The notes: generated from the letters alone by a model not told the origin. DNA of 64,000 nucleotides from Arthrobacter sp. 35W (GCF_000482545.1 NZ_KI519455.1:1045952-1109951), one strand, 5' to 3'. Positions 1-8,939 are shown, counted from the stretch's first letter. Made by a program: numbers and translations.

Positions 1-412
1 CCACACTGAGGACCAGCGGTTCCCGCAGCGTGGCCGGGAGATCTTGGATGGCGCGCAATGCGCCGTCGAGGGTCTCCCGGATCTCAACTTCGCGGCGGAC
101 GCTGCGGGGATCTTCGAAGCTTTCATCGAGCGGCACCAGCGAGGACCGGGCCTGCTGGCGGGCGAGGTCGATCGCCGCGTTTCGGGCAATCCTGTCCAGC
201 CAGGCGCACATCTGGCCGGGTTCGGAAGACTGCAAGGTGTCGATGGAACGCCAGGCCCGCAGCAAGGCCGTTTGGGCCACATCCTGGGCGTCGTCCGGTG
301 CCACGCCAAGGGAAATGCTTCGACGGCGAAGCCTGTCGGGTTGGCCGGAAATCATGGCGACAAGCGACGATCGAGAATCCCGGCCGCCATTGGCGGTTTC
401 ATCGAAACCCAT
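1..412 (-). CDS. ECF-type RNA polymerase sigma factor, partial
   Basis: Partial gene running off the left edge, so only about the first 137 residues are present. The ATG at 412 opens a protein with a classic sigma-70 region 2: a helix with DDAQDVAQTALLRAWRSI, then AWLDRIARNAAIDLARQQ, which is the core-binding and -10 recognition part of ECF sigma factors. The start of a linker and region 4 (RAIQDLPATLREPLVLSV) reaches the edge. The family directs RNA polymerase to stress or envelope promoters. The ribosome binding site before 412 is weak. A terminator hairpin and two tiny ORFs lie just upstream on the same strand. In mycobacteria a sigma gene (sigM) sits between mviN and trxB, where none exists here; whether this gene is its equivalent cannot be told from the sequence. 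Confidence 0.85.
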   Translation of the reverse strand, partial: MGFDETANGGRDSRSSLVAMISGQPDRLRRRSISLGVAPDDAQDVAQTALLRAWRSIDTLQSSEPGQMCAWLDRIARNAAIDLARQQARSSLVPLDESFEDPRSVRREVEIRETLDGALRAIQDLPATLREPLVLSV

Positions 413-447
413 GGGACACCAACCGTCTGGAAATGGGGAAGGGCCAG

Positions 448-606
448 TCAACAGGCCCCAAGGCAATGGTAGAACAGCCGCGAACTGCCAGTGCCAGGGT
501 TAAAACAAAGCAGCCCACGCGTGTCAGCGTGGGCTGCTTCACAAGTTGGCCCAGGGCCGCTGTCGCGGCCGGTGGTGGCCGGGGGTGTGGAATGGGTAAT
601 GGACAT
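448..606 (-). CDS. Possible leader ORF upstream of the sigma gene
   Basis: A 52-codon ORF starts with ATG at 606 after a strong ribosome binding site (GGGAGG, 7 bases upstream). It ends 35 bases before the sigma factor start. No family is recognised. The terminator hairpin at 508-539 lies inside this reading frame, so ribosomes reading it would pass through the hairpin. It may be a regulatory leader peptide, or only an ORF that happens to follow a good Shine-Dalgarno sequence. Codon use gives no clear support for a real protein. Confidence 0.3.
   Translation of the reverse strand: MSITHSTPPATTGRDSGPGPTCEAAHADTRGLLCFNPGTGSSRLFYHCLGAC
508..539 (-). terminator. Intrinsic terminator (minus direction)
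   Basis: A 13-bp perfect stem (AAGCAGCCCACGC pairing with GCGTGGGCTGCTT) with a 6-base loop. Read on the minus strand it is followed by TTGTTTTA, a U-rich tail. It would end the transcript carrying the small ORF at 644-775, just before the sigma gene. Confidence 0.65.
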
Positions 607-643
607 TCCGGCACCTCCCTTCAGGGAGAAGGCGTTCTGGCAC

Positions 644-775
644 CTAGCGGATGTTCATGATGGTGAGCGTCAGAATCTCCTTCTGGTGCTGTTCGCGGGA
701 TCGTTCGATCCGGTCCTGGTCGACGGGAGCGAAGAAGACCCGCTTGATGCTGGAGAGCGAGGACAGAGGCTGCAT
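644..775 (-). CDS. Small protein of unknown function (43 aa)
   Basis: The ATG at 775 is preceded by a near-ideal Shine-Dalgarno sequence (AAGGAGG, 7-base spacing). This is the main reason to call it a gene. The 43-residue product begins MQPLSSLSSIKRVFF, is rich in charged residues in its second half (DQDRIERSREQHQKE) and ends LTIMNIR. There is no signal peptide, membrane segment or recognised domain. It is upstream of, and on the same strand as, the second small ORF and the sigma factor, with a terminator between. It could be a small regulator or the leader of that locus. Confidence 0.45.
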   Translation of the reverse strand: MQPLSSLSSIKRVFFAPVDQDRIERSREQHQKEILTLTIMNIR

Positions 776-1254
776 GGTTGCCACCTCCTTTCCTTGTGTC
801 GATATGCGGGACAAATGAACAATTGGCGCGTGTTCGTGAATTAGGCGCGGCAAATAAAGCCCATTTCTTTTGGTGAAAAGGCGGAATTTGGGCATAAAAA
901 AGCGCGAGTGGTTTTATGCCGGGGTTCGAACACCGTACGGAAGGCCTCAAGGAGTGCAGGTGCCGCCAGAGCAGCACAATGGTGCTGATTCTTGGAGGGC
1001 AGGCCAGCAGCCTACAAGGCCGGGCCGAGGGCTACGCTGCGGAGGATTCCGTTACGAGGCGCGTCGGGCGCGGCCAGAAAAGGCCAGTACAATGCCGAAC
1101 TCTGCGGTCTGGGTTGTAATCATCATGGCCTCCTTTTCTTCTGGTGCGCGGACGTCCAGGGCGACTGCCGTGGACCACTAGTAAACCTACCCCATAACTG
1201 AAGCAGATGGGAAGGAAGTTGCAAAGATTTGTTTATATTTCTTTATGCGATGGT
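776..1254. other. Intergenic stretch without a recognisable gene
   Basis: About 480 bases with only short, compositionally poor ORFs in all frames. It includes AT-richer segments near 820-900 and 1215-1245 that may hold the promoter of the 644-775 ORF. No RNA gene or repeat was recognised. Confidence 0.5.
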
Positions 1255-1286
1255 CCCGGGCCGCTTATGCGGTGCTGCGGCCCGGG
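1255..1286 (-). terminator. Hairpin after the phosphatase gene
   Basis: Inverted repeat CCCGGGCCGC / GCGGCCCGGG with a 12-base loop, 26 bases past the stop codon of the minus-strand histidine phosphatase. There is no clean U-run, so termination strength is uncertain. Confidence 0.45.
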
Positions 1287-1312
1287 CATTCCACGTGGTT
1301 AGCGGACGCTCG

Positions 1313-1930
1313 TTAGAGGCCCCAAGCCTCGATGGCGGGCGTCTTCTTGTCCCAGCCCAGCATGCACACCTTGGCCGTGCCGAGCAGGAAATGCCGGCCC
1401 TCGCGGGCATCCAATTCCAGCCAGCGTGCGGCCATCACCCGCAGGAAGTGGCCGTGGGCCACCAGCAGTGCGTTGCGCACAGTGGTTCCGTCGGGCTGCG
1501 GCCCCTGGACGCGGGCGATGATGGAATCCGCGCGGGCCGCCACCTCCTGAAGCGTTTCGCCGTTGGGCACGCCGTCGTTCCAGATCAGATAGCCCGGATT
1601 GTCCCGGCGCACATCGGCGGAGTTGATGCCCTCGTAGTCGCCATAGTTCCATTCGACGGCGGCGGGCTCCACCAGCGCGTCGGGGAAGCCGGCCAGGGCC
1701 GCTGTGGTCCGTGCGCGCTGCAGCGGCGAGGTGAGCACCAGGTCGAAGTCGACGCCGGCCAGGGCCGGGACCGCCGAGCGTGCCTGCTCCTCGCCCGCGG
1801 CCGTCAACGGCAGGTCCGTCAGCCCTGTGTACTGTCCGCTGCGCGACCACTCGGTTTCCCCGTGGCGCAGCAGCCACAGCTTGGGCATGATCGGCTCCGG
1901 CGTTGTACCCGGCTCTGCGGTGCTGCTCAC
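1313..1930 (-). CDS. Histidine phosphatase family protein (phosphoglycerate mutase-like)
   Basis: A 205-residue cytoplasmic protein of the histidine phosphatase superfamily. The catalytic motif LLRHGETEW is near residue 20. The conserved TSPLQRARTTA segment follows, then the acid residue region EWNYGDYEG and the second catalytic histidine in VAHGHFLR. The family includes phosphoglycerate mutases and broad phosphomonoesterases; the substrate is not readable here. The GTG at 1930 is chosen because AAGGAG lies 6 bases upstream; an internal ATG at 1888 lacks such a site. It follows cca after an 84-base gap on the same strand and probably shares its transcript. Confidence 0.85.
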   Translation of the reverse strand: MSSTAEPGTTPEPIMPKLWLLRHGETEWSRSGQYTGLTDLPLTAAGEEQARSAVPALAGVDFDLVLTSPLQRARTTAALAGFPDALVEPAAVEWNYGDYEGINSADVRRDNPGYLIWNDGVPNGETLQEVAARADSIIARVQGPQPDGTTVRNALLVAHGHFLRVMAARWLELDAREGRHFLLGTAKVCMLGWDKKTPAIEAWGL

Positions 1931-2014
1931 GATGGGCTCCTTGGTGATCGGGGTGGCGGCCGGGCGGCTGCCCGGGACCAGCCGTTGGGTGGTCGTTGCT
2001 GCCGAAGGGGAAAG

Positions 2015-3478
2015 CTAGTCTGCCGCCGCTGGCTCGACGGCGGGTGCCGACTCCGGCTGCTCGGCCCACCACGCTCGAAGCCTACGCTCGGCTTCCTCGG
2101 GGCTCAACGGGCCGTGCTCCATCCGCTCCTCGAGCAGGAATTTGTAGGCCTTGCCCACCACCGGGGACGGGCGCAGGCCCAGCATCGCCATGATCTGCGC
2201 GCCGTCCAGGTCCGGGCGGATGGAGGCCAGCTCCTCCTGCTCGGCGAGCACTGACACGCGCTGCTCCAGATCGTCATAGGCAAAGGAGAGCCTGTCGGCC
2301 TTGCGCTGGTTGCGGGTGGTGACGTCGGAGCGGATCAGTCGGTGCAGGCGCTCCAGCAGCGGACCGGCGTCGTTCACATAGCGGCGCACCGCCGAGTCGG
2401 TCCAGCCGGCGTCTCCATAGCCGTAGAAGCGCATGTGCAGCTCCACCAGCCGGGCCACGGCCTTGATGGAATCGTTGTCGAAGCGCAGCGCCTTCATGCG
2501 CTTGGCCGTCAGCTTGGCACCCACCACATCGTGGTGGCGGAAGCTCACGGCGCCGCCCGCCTCAAAGCGGCGCGTGGCCGGCTTGCCGATGTCGTGCATC
2601 AGCGCGGCGAAGCGCAGCACAAAGTCAGGACCCGGCACGGGGCCGTCCGGGCCGGTCTCCAGGGAGGCTGCCTGTTCCAGCACCTGCAGCGAGTGCTGGT
2701 AGACATCCTTGTGCCGGTGGTGCTCATCCGTTTCCAGCTTTAGGGCCGTCACCTCGGGCAGCACGATCTCGGCCAGCCCGGTCTCCACCAGAATGTCGAT
2801 GCCGGCCCGCGGGTGCGCCCCGCAGATGAGCTTGACCAGTTCATCGCGCACTCGTTCGGCGGAGATGATGCTGATGCGCTCGGCCATGGCCGTCATGGCC
2901 GCGTGGACGTCGGGGTGCACGTCGATGCCCAGCTGGGAGGCAAAGCGGGCGGCACGCATCATGCGCAGCGGATCGTCAGAGAAGGAGGATTCGGGCGAGG
3001 CCGGCGTGCGCAGCAGCCCCGCGGCCAGGTCCTTGGCGCCACCGTAGGGGTCCACCAGCTCGAGCTGGGGCAGGCGCAGCGCCATGGAGTTGATGGTGAA
3101 GTCGCGGCGCTGCAGATCGTCTTCCAACGAGCTGCCGAACGCCACCATGGGCTTGCGGGAGTCGGCGTCGTAGGCCTCAGCGCGGTAGGTGGTGACCTCG
3201 ATCATCAGCGGCACCTTGTTGGCGCCGCGCTTGCGGAAGCCGATGGTGCCGAACGCGCGCCCCACTTCCCAGTGCGAATCCGCCCACTTCTTGGCCACGG
3301 CGAGGATCTCATCCGGGGTGGCATTGGTGGTGAAATCCAGGTCCGGCGAGGTGCGGCCCAGGAACAGGTCGCGGACCGGCCCACCCACCAGGGAAAGTTC
3401 GTAGCCGGCGTCGGCAAAGAGCTGGCCCAGTTCAAGAACTGCGGGGTCTAACGATGAACTATCCAGAACGTCTTCCAT
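2015..3478 (-). CDS. cca: CCA tRNA nucleotidyltransferase
   Basis: A 487-residue enzyme that adds or repairs the 3'-terminal CCA of tRNAs using CTP and ATP. The N-terminal nucleotidyltransferase domain has GGPVRDLFLG and the metal-binding DLDF. The RRDFTINSMAL and DDPLRMMRAARFA motifs follow. A C-terminal HD-type domain shows HRHKDVYQHSL and ALMHDIGKP, as in actinobacterial PcnA/Cca. Length is normal for that class. The product acts in the cytoplasm on all tRNAs. It is divergent from the nudix gene across a 142-base gap, the same arrangement as pcnA and mutT4 in Mycobacterium. Confidence 0.95.
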   Translation of the reverse strand: MEDVLDSSSLDPAVLELGQLFADAGYELSLVGGPVRDLFLGRTSPDLDFTTNATPDEILAVAKKWADSHWEVGRAFGTIGFRKRGANKVPLMIEVTTYRAEAYDADSRKPMVAFGSSLEDDLQRRDFTINSMALRLPQLELVDPYGGAKDLAAGLLRTPASPESSFSDDPLRMMRAARFASQLGIDVHPDVHAAMTAMAERISIISAERVRDELVKLICGAHPRAGIDILVETGLAEIVLPEVTALKLETDEHHRHKDVYQHSLQVLEQAASLETGPDGPVPGPDFVLRFAALMHDIGKPATRRFEAGGAVSFRHHDVVGAKLTAKRMKALRFDNDSIKAVARLVELHMRFYGYGDAGWTDSAVRRYVNDAGPLLERLHRLIRSDVTTRNQRKADRLSFAYDDLEQRVSVLAEQEELASIRPDLDGAQIMAMLGLRPSPVVGKAYKFLLEERMEHGPLSPEEAERRLRAWWAEQPESAPAVEPAAAD

Positions 3479-3607
3479 AGTCCTTTAAGGATGCCAGACT
3501 TTTGCGCGCACTCCCCGTGCGGGGGCATGGCCGGGACCCCCTTGGCACCGCGCCACGGGGCGCGCGGAGGCGGCGTGGATCTGTCATCATCGGTTGCCAA
3601 AGGTAGC

Positions 3608-3613
3608 TAGAGT
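3608..3613 (+). promoter_or_regulatory. Candidate -10 element for a leaderless nudix transcript
   Basis: TAGAGT sits 7 bases before the ATG at 3621, so transcription would begin at or next to the start codon. There is no Shine-Dalgarno sequence before that ATG, which fits a leaderless mRNA. No clear -35 is seen. Confidence 0.35.
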
Positions 3614-3620
3614 GGTCTCC

Positions 3621-4160
3621 ATGGTCCACCCAGTACCCAGCGCCCCGAAGAGGACACCGTTGCCATCGGCAATCGGTGCCCACGTGGCGCCCACGGGTGG
3701 TCAGCCTGCCTCCCAGCTGCCCACGGTGGAGGAAATCTCTGCCGGCGGTGTCGTGGTGGACAAGCACGACGGCGGTCTGCGGGTTGCGATCATCGCCCGC
3801 CTGAACCGCGGCGGACGTCTGGAGTGGTGCCTGCCCAAGGGCCACCCCGAGGGCGTGGAGAACCACCAGCAGGCAGCGGTGCGGGAGATTGAAGAGGAGA
3901 CGGGCATCCGCGGCGATGTGCTGGCTCCGCTGGGCAGCATCGACTATTGGTTCACCGTCAGCGGCCACCGCGTGCACAAGACGGTGCACCACTTCCTGCT
4001 GCGCGCCACCGGCGGCTACCTGACCATCGAGAACGATCCGGACCACGAGGCCGTGGATGTGGCCTGGGTTCCGCTGGCCGATCTTGGCCGCCGGCTCTCC
4101 TTCCCCAATGAGCGCCGCATCGCGGACCTGGCCCGGGAACTCCTCCCCGCCGACTTCTGA
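3621..4160 (+). CDS. Nudix hydrolase
   Basis: A 179-residue hydrolase of nucleoside diphosphates linked to another moiety. The Nudix box is complete: GHPEGVENHQQAAVREIEEE then TGI, matching GX5EX7REUXEEXGU, at about residues 74-96. A Pro/Ala-rich N-terminal extension of about 35 residues comes first. The start at ATG 3621 is preferred over an upstream in-frame start at 3594 because a -10-like element lies just upstream. The position next to cca and before murJ matches mutT4 of Mycobacterium, but the substrate is not established. The large membrane protein gene found between these two in mycobacteria (Rv3909) is absent. Confidence 0.88.
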   Translation: MVHPVPSAPKRTPLPSAIGAHVAPTGGQPASQLPTVEEISAGGVVVDKHDGGLRVAIIARLNRGGRLEWCLPKGHPEGVENHQQAAVREIEEETGIRGDVLAPLGSIDYWFTVSGHRVHKTVHHFLLRATGGYLTIENDPDHEAVDVAWVPLADLGRRLSFPNERRIADLARELLPADF

Positions 4161-4186
4161 TCCCGGCCCGCGCCCCAAGTGAGAAG

Positions 4187-5905
4187 ATGGGGACGATGGC
4201 TAATCAGACTGATACACGCACGCCCGAAGAGGCTCCACAGGACCATTCGCCCCAGCGGGCGGCCCGGTCCAGCGCCGTCATGGCCGTGGGCACGCTCGCC
4301 TCGCGCATCCTGGGGTTCCTCAAGGGCATCATCCTGGGTGTGGCAGTCGGCGGCACCGTCGTGGCCAACATCTTCGAGTCCGCCAACCAGGTGCCCAACA
4401 TCATCTACCTGATGCTGGCCGGCGGCGTCTTCAATGTGGTCCTCATTCCGCAGATCGTGAAGGCGTCCAAACTGCCGGACCGCGGCGCCGACTACATCTC
4501 GCGGCTGCTGACGTTGGCGCTGATAGCCCTGCTGGTGATCACCGCCCTGGTCACGGCCCTCGCCGGGCCTTTGACCCAGCTGCTGACCCAGGGCTACTCG
4601 CCGGGCCAGATGCGGATCGCCATCGCCTTCTCCCTCTTGCTGCTGCCGCAGATCTTCTTCTACGGCCTCTACGCGCTGCTGGGCCAGATCCTGAACGCGC
4701 ACAATTCCTTTGCCGCCTATGCCTGGGCGCCGGTGGTCAACAACATCGTCGCCATCGGCGGCCTGCTGGCGTTCATCGCCGTGAGCGGCACTGCCAAGAA
4801 CGCCGACATCACCGTCGACAGCTGGACCACCGGACAAACACTGCTGCTGGCCGGCACCGCCACGCTGGGCATCGTCATCCAGTCATTGGTGCTCATCTGG
4901 CCGGTCAAGAAGCTCGGCCTGAAGCTCAAGCCCACCTTCGGCTTCCGCGGCACCGGGTTGGGTGCCACCGGCAGGATCGCCACCTGGTCCATGGCGACCA
5001 TGATCGTGGGAAACCTCAGCTTCCTGCTGATTGGCAAGATCGCCACCATCGCCACGGGCGCCCAGCCGGACGGGGAAATCACGGCCGCCAACAGCATCCC
5101 CGGCTCCTACGCGCTGTCCCGTGCCAGCGAGGTGTACATCATGCCGCACTCGGTCATCGCGCTCTCGATTGCCACGGTGATGTTCACCCAAATGGCCCAC
5201 GCCGCCGCCAGCCACGACACGGCAGGCGTGCGCACCGCTGTCTCCCGCGCCCTGCGGTCCACCGGTGCCGCCACGGTGTTTGCCGCCGTCGCGCTGCTGG
5301 TCCTCGCCGGCCCGTTTGGCATGCTCTTCAGCGGCGGGCAGGAATTTGCCGGGCGCCAGGTGGCCATCACGCTGGCCATCCTGGCCGTGGGCTCCCCGTT
5401 CCTGAGCATCAACTTCATCCTCAACCGGGTGTTCTATGCCGCCGAGAATGCCAAGACGCCCTTTGTCATCCAGACCATCATGGTGGTCTTCGGCGTCGTC
5501 ACGGCCCTGCTTGCCGCGCTTCTTCCGCCGTCGTGGATCATCTACGCGCTGGCCCTTTGCTACACCGTGGCCGACATCGTGGCAGTGGTCATCAGCCACT
5601 ACTTCCTCAAGGCAAAGATCGGCGACTACGGCGGCGGCCAGATCCTCAAGGCCCACATGCGGTTCCTGCTCGCGGCCTTGGTGGCCGGTGTGGCCGGCGA
5701 CGGGCTCCTGTGGCTGATGGGTGGATTCACCAACGGCGGCTTCCCCTGGCAGTCCATTGAGAACGCTGCCGTGACCCTTGCCGTGGTGGGCGCCTTCATG
5801 GCCGTCGTCTACTTCGTGATGCTGAAGCTGCTGCGCGTGCAGGAGCTCAATGAACTGCTCAACCCAATTTTGGGCAGGCTCCGCGGCCGGGCACCGGGCC
5901 GCTAA
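4187..5905 (+). CDS. murJ: Lipid II flippase MurJ
   Basis: A 572-residue polytopic membrane protein of the MurJ/MviN (MOP) family, with about 14 hydrophobic segments after a polar N-terminus of about 30 residues. It moves the peptidoglycan precursor lipid II across the cytoplasmic membrane. Conserved features include GTLASRILGFLKG near the start, NIIYLMLAGGVFNVVLIPQ, and the loop YALLGQILNAHNSFAAYAWAP. Mycobacterial MviN carries a C-terminal intracellular pseudokinase and an extracellular domain on the same chain. Here MurJ ends after its membrane part, and the next gene carries the related domains. An alternative start is ATG 4196. Confidence 0.93.
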   Translation: MGTMANQTDTRTPEEAPQDHSPQRAARSSAVMAVGTLASRILGFLKGIILGVAVGGTVVANIFESANQVPNIIYLMLAGGVFNVVLIPQIVKASKLPDRGADYISRLLTLALIALLVITALVTALAGPLTQLLTQGYSPGQMRIAIAFSLLLLPQIFFYGLYALLGQILNAHNSFAAYAWAPVVNNIVAIGGLLAFIAVSGTAKNADITVDSWTTGQTLLLAGTATLGIVIQSLVLIWPVKKLGLKLKPTFGFRGTGLGATGRIATWSMATMIVGNLSFLLIGKIATIATGAQPDGEITAANSIPGSYALSRASEVYIMPHSVIALSIATVMFTQMAHAAASHDTAGVRTAVSRALRSTGAATVFAAVALLVLAGPFGMLFSGGQEFAGRQVAITLAILAVGSPFLSINFILNRVFYAAENAKTPFVIQTIMVVFGVVTALLAALLPPSWIIYALALCYTVADIVAVVISHYFLKAKIGDYGGGQILKAHMRFLLAALVAGVAGDGLLWLMGGFTNGGFPWQSIENAAVTLAVVGAFMAVVYFVMLKLLRVQELNELLNPILGRLRGRAPGR

Positions 5906-5989
5906 ACTCCTGTTCGCGTAAGATCAGAAACGAATACGGCTTGTGCGGGCTTCACCTCACAAGCTTTGGGGCAGTATGAGGAGGAACCG

Positions 5990-7444
5990 GTGCCACAACC
6001 CGTTGACGTGGGCTCCGTGCTGGGCGGCCGCTACAAGGTAACAGCCCATGTGGTGGTTTCCGCAGAGCACGACGTCGTACTGGATGGCATCGACCAGGTG
6101 CTCAACCGTCCGGTCAGCATTCTGCTTGCCGCCCCGGAAAACTCCGACCACCTTGCCCAAAGCGCCCGGGAGGTGGCCACCGGCGAACGCCAGGCCAATG
6201 TCTCCATTCTGGACCTGGGCAAGAGCGACGGCGCCACCTACCTGATTGCCAACCAGACTCCTGCGGCCGAGCTGCTGGACCTCGTGGTGCCCACCGCTCC
6301 GTATGTGGAGCCCTTCTTCACCGACACCCTGGGCACCGAAATCTTCGGCGCCCCCCGTGCCGCCGCCCCCGGTCCGCAGGGCGCCTACGACTACGTCTAT
6401 GAAGACGACTCTCCGGTGGCGGCACCGGCCGCAGGCCTCGGACGGCCGTCCATGCCCCCGCTGCCCGCCGCTCCGCCGGCTCCGCCGCGTTCGCGCCCCG
6501 CCACGGCCCCCACCAGCATCCCCGGCGCTGCAGCTGCCGCCGCCCGCCCCGAGGCAACCGCCCCCGTGCCGCACACACCGCTCCCGGCTGAGAAGCCCAA
6601 GGTGTCCCTGTGGACGGAAGAGGACTACGAACAGGACGACTACGCAGCCGAGCCTGCCATCGTTCCGGCGAAGGCTGCCCCTGCCCCGGCACCCCGTGCC
6701 GCAGCACCGGTCCAAACGGCCCGCGCCGCCGCCACCCTCCCCGCCCCCGTGCGCGAGGCCAGCGACTTCTATGACGATGACGACGACGTCGAGAACGCGC
6801 CGCGCACCAGCGGACGCTGGCTGACCGGCGGCATCGTGGCCATCCTGATCGTCGCCGCACTGATCTTCGCCCTCACCAACATCAGCTCGCTCTTTGGCAG
6901 CAGCCCCACCGCAGCCCCCCAGCCGAGCCAGACCCAGGGCACCACCACCAGTGGCGGCAGCGAATCCTCCGCCGCACCCAGCGCCACTGCGCCCGTACCG
7001 CCCGTCATCAACCAGGTGACGCGGTACATGCCCGAGGCGCCGTCCGTCGGCGACCAGTTCGACTACCGCCTCCCGCAGATGTTCGACCAGAACCCGGGCA
7101 CCTTCTGGACCACGCTGGAATTCTCCAACGACAGCTTTGCCGGCCTCGCGGACAGCATCAACCTGATCGTTGAGCTCAAGGCCCCGTCGGACATCTCCTC
7201 CATCACGCTGAGCCAGATCGGTGGCTCCGGTGGTGCGTTCAACGTCCTCACCAACACCGCCCCCACCATGGACGGCGCCACCACCATTGGCTCCGGCAGC
7301 TTCAGCGCCCCGGACTTCACCTTGAAGGCTCCGGCCGGCACCAAGGCGCAGTATGTGATCATCAACTTCACCCAGCTGCCGCGGATCTCACCGTTCGTCA
7401 CCTACCCGTACAGCATCAAGATCGCCGAAATCGGCATCAAGTAG
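5990..7444 (+). CDS. Membrane protein with reduced pseudokinase-like N-terminus and discoidin-like C-terminus
   Basis: A 484-residue protein starting at GTG 5990 (AGGAGG 5 bases upstream). The first 80-90 residues (SVLGGRYKVTAHV...DVVLDGIDQVLNRPVSILLA) look like the N-lobe of the pseudokinase attached to mycobacterial MviN, but no C-lobe or catalytic motif follows. A long Pro/Ala-rich acidic linker comes next, then one membrane helix (about residues 275-299), a Ser/Thr-rich stalk, and an extracellular C-terminal domain (DQFDYRLPQMFDQNPGTFW ... IKIAEIGIK) resembling the discoidin-like end of MviN. Its place directly after murJ supports a split version of the MviN regulatory arm. Binding to FhaA is known for mycobacterial MviN; here it is inference. 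Confidence 0.7.
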   Translation: MPQPVDVGSVLGGRYKVTAHVVVSAEHDVVLDGIDQVLNRPVSILLAAPENSDHLAQSAREVATGERQANVSILDLGKSDGATYLIANQTPAAELLDLVVPTAPYVEPFFTDTLGTEIFGAPRAAAPGPQGAYDYVYEDDSPVAAPAAGLGRPSMPPLPAAPPAPPRSRPATAPTSIPGAAAAAARPEATAPVPHTPLPAEKPKVSLWTEEDYEQDDYAAEPAIVPAKAAPAPAPRAAAPVQTARAAATLPAPVREASDFYDDDDDVENAPRTSGRWLTGGIVAILIVAALIFALTNISSLFGSSPTAAPQPSQTQGTTTSGGSESSAAPSATAPVPPVINQVTRYMPEAPSVGDQFDYRLPQMFDQNPGTFWTTLEFSNDSFAGLADSINLIVELKAPSDISSITLSQIGGSGGAFNVLTNTAPTMDGATTIGSGSFSAPDFTLKAPAGTKAQYVIINFTQLPRISPFVTYPYSIKIAEIGIK

Positions 7445-7574
7445 TTCCTTCTTTCCCGGTAGTCTGATGGGGAGACTCCCATCCGTGCGGAATATTGGGC
7501 CCCCCTGCGCCGTTGTGCAGGGGGCAAGCCTGTTTTTGGACGGCCCATCAATGAAAGAAGAGGTTCTCTGACCC

Positions 7575-8525
7575 GTGAGCGAGACAACTACACCGGCCAG
7601 TGACGTTCGCAATGTCATCATCGTTGGCTCCGGCCCCGCCGGCTACACTGCAGCGATCTACACCGCCCGCGCCAATCTGAACCCGCTGATGATCGCCGGC
7701 TCGGTGACCGCCGGTGGCGAGCTGATGAACACCACTGATGTGGAAAACTACCCGGGCTTCCCCGAGGGCATCATGGGCCCGGACCTCATGGAGAACTTCG
7801 GCAAGCAGGCCGAGCGCTTCGGCACCGAGGTCATGTACGACGACGTCGCTTCCGTTGAGCTGTCCGGCGAGATCAAGACGGTCACCCTGGCCGACGGCCA
7901 GGTGTTCAAGGCACGCACCGTCATCATCTCCACCGGCTCCGCCTACCGCGAGCTCGGTCTGGCCGATGAGAAGCGCCTCTCCGGCCACGGCGTCAGCTGG
8001 TGTGCCACCTGCGACGGTTTCTTCTTCAAGGACCAGGACATCGCCGTCATCGGCGGCGGCGACTCCGCCATGGAAGAGGCCATCTTCCTGACGAAGTTTG
8101 CCCGCAGCGTCACGGTGGTCCACCGCCGCGACACCCTGCGTGCCTCCAAGATCATGCAGGACCGCGCCCTGAACCACCCGAAGATCTCCTTCGTGTGGAA
8201 CACCGAAGTCATCGGCATCGACGGCGAGGCCAAGGCGACCGGTCTGCGACTGAACAACCTGGTCACCGGCGTCAAGAGCGAACTGCCCGTCACCGGCGTC
8301 TTCGTCGCCATCGGCAACGATCCCCGCATTGAACTGGTCAAGGACCAGCTCGAACTGACCGCCGAGGGCACCATCGCCGTCGACGGCCGCACCTCCAAGA
8401 CCACCATCCCCGGTGTCTTCGCCGCCGGCGATGTCATCGACCCCACCTACCGCCAGGCCATCACCGCCTCCGGCTCGGGCTGTGTAGCCGCGCTGGACGT
8501 GGAGCACTACCTGGCCGGCCAGTAG
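7575..8525 (+). CDS. trxB: Thioredoxin-disulfide reductase
   Basis: A 316-residue flavoenzyme that passes electrons from NADPH to thioredoxin in the cytoplasm. It has an FAD-binding [16 protein letters not shown], the redox CATC motif, an NADPH-binding [10 protein letters not shown] and the closing [10 protein letters not shown]. The length is standard. The GTG start at 7575 follows a purine-rich AAAGAAGAGG. It is 17 bases before trxA and surely in one operon with it. A weak inverted repeat (CCCCCTGCGC...GTGCAGGGGG) lies in the leader near 7500-7523. Confidence 0.96.
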   Translation: MSETTTPASDVRNVIIVGSGPAGYTAAIYTARANLNPLMIAGSVTAGGELMNTTDVENYPGFPEGIMGPDLMENFGKQAERFGTEVMYDDVASVELSGEIKTVTLADGQVFKARTVIISTGSAYRELGLADEKRLSGHGVSWCATCDGFFFKDQDIAVIGGGDSAMEEAIFLTKFARSVTVVHRRDTLRASKIMQDRALNHPKISFVWNTEVIGIDGEAKATGLRLNNLVTGVKSELPVTGVFVAIGNDPRIELVKDQLELTAEGTIAVDGRTSKTTIPGVFAAGDVIDPTYRQAITASGSGCVAALDVEHYLAGQ

Positions 8526-8542
8526 TAGAAAGAGAAGAACAT

Positions 8543-8869
8543 ATGAGCAACGCCAAGAGCGCAACCGACGCCTCCTTCGCCACCGATGTCCTGGCCGCCG
8601 ACAAGCCGGTCATTGTGGACTTCTGGGCGGAGTGGTGCGGCCCGTGCCGCAAGCTCGGCCCCATCCTGGACGAGATCTCCGTCGACTACGCCGACAAGGT
8701 GGATGTCATCAAGGTGGACGTTGACGCCAACCCCGCCATCGCTGCACAGTTCGGCATCACGTCCATCCCGGCCGTGTACCTGTTCCAGGGCGGCGAGGTG
8801 AAGAGCACCGTCATCGGCGCCAAGCCCAAGCAGTTCTTCGAGAAGGAATTCGCAGACTTCCTGCAGTAA
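8543..8869 (+). CDS. trxA: Thioredoxin
   Basis: A 108-residue thioredoxin with the active site FWAEWCGPCRK near residue 32, the cis-proline segment GITSIPAVYLF and the normal C-terminal helix. It is a general cytoplasmic disulfide reductant recycled by TrxB, encoded just upstream. It is followed by a strong intrinsic terminator, so the trxBA operon ends here. In mycobacteria the next gene is cwlM; it is not present here. Confidence 0.96.
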   Translation: MSNAKSATDASFATDVLAADKPVIVDFWAEWCGPCRKLGPILDEISVDYADKVDVIKVDVDANPAIAAQFGITSIPAVYLFQGGEVKSTVIGAKPKQFFEKEFADFLQ

Positions 8870-8886
8870 TCCGTCTTCAGCAAGAG

Positions 8887-8920
8887 GCCGGTGCAGCCCA
8901 GTGGGCTGCACCGGCTTTTT
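8887..8920 (+). terminator. Intrinsic terminator of trxBA
   Basis: A 13-bp stem GCCGGTGCAGCCC / GGGCTGCACCGGC with a 3-base loop, followed directly by TTTTT. Confidence 0.9.
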
Positions 8921-8939
8921 GCTGCCCGGTTGCCGTGTT

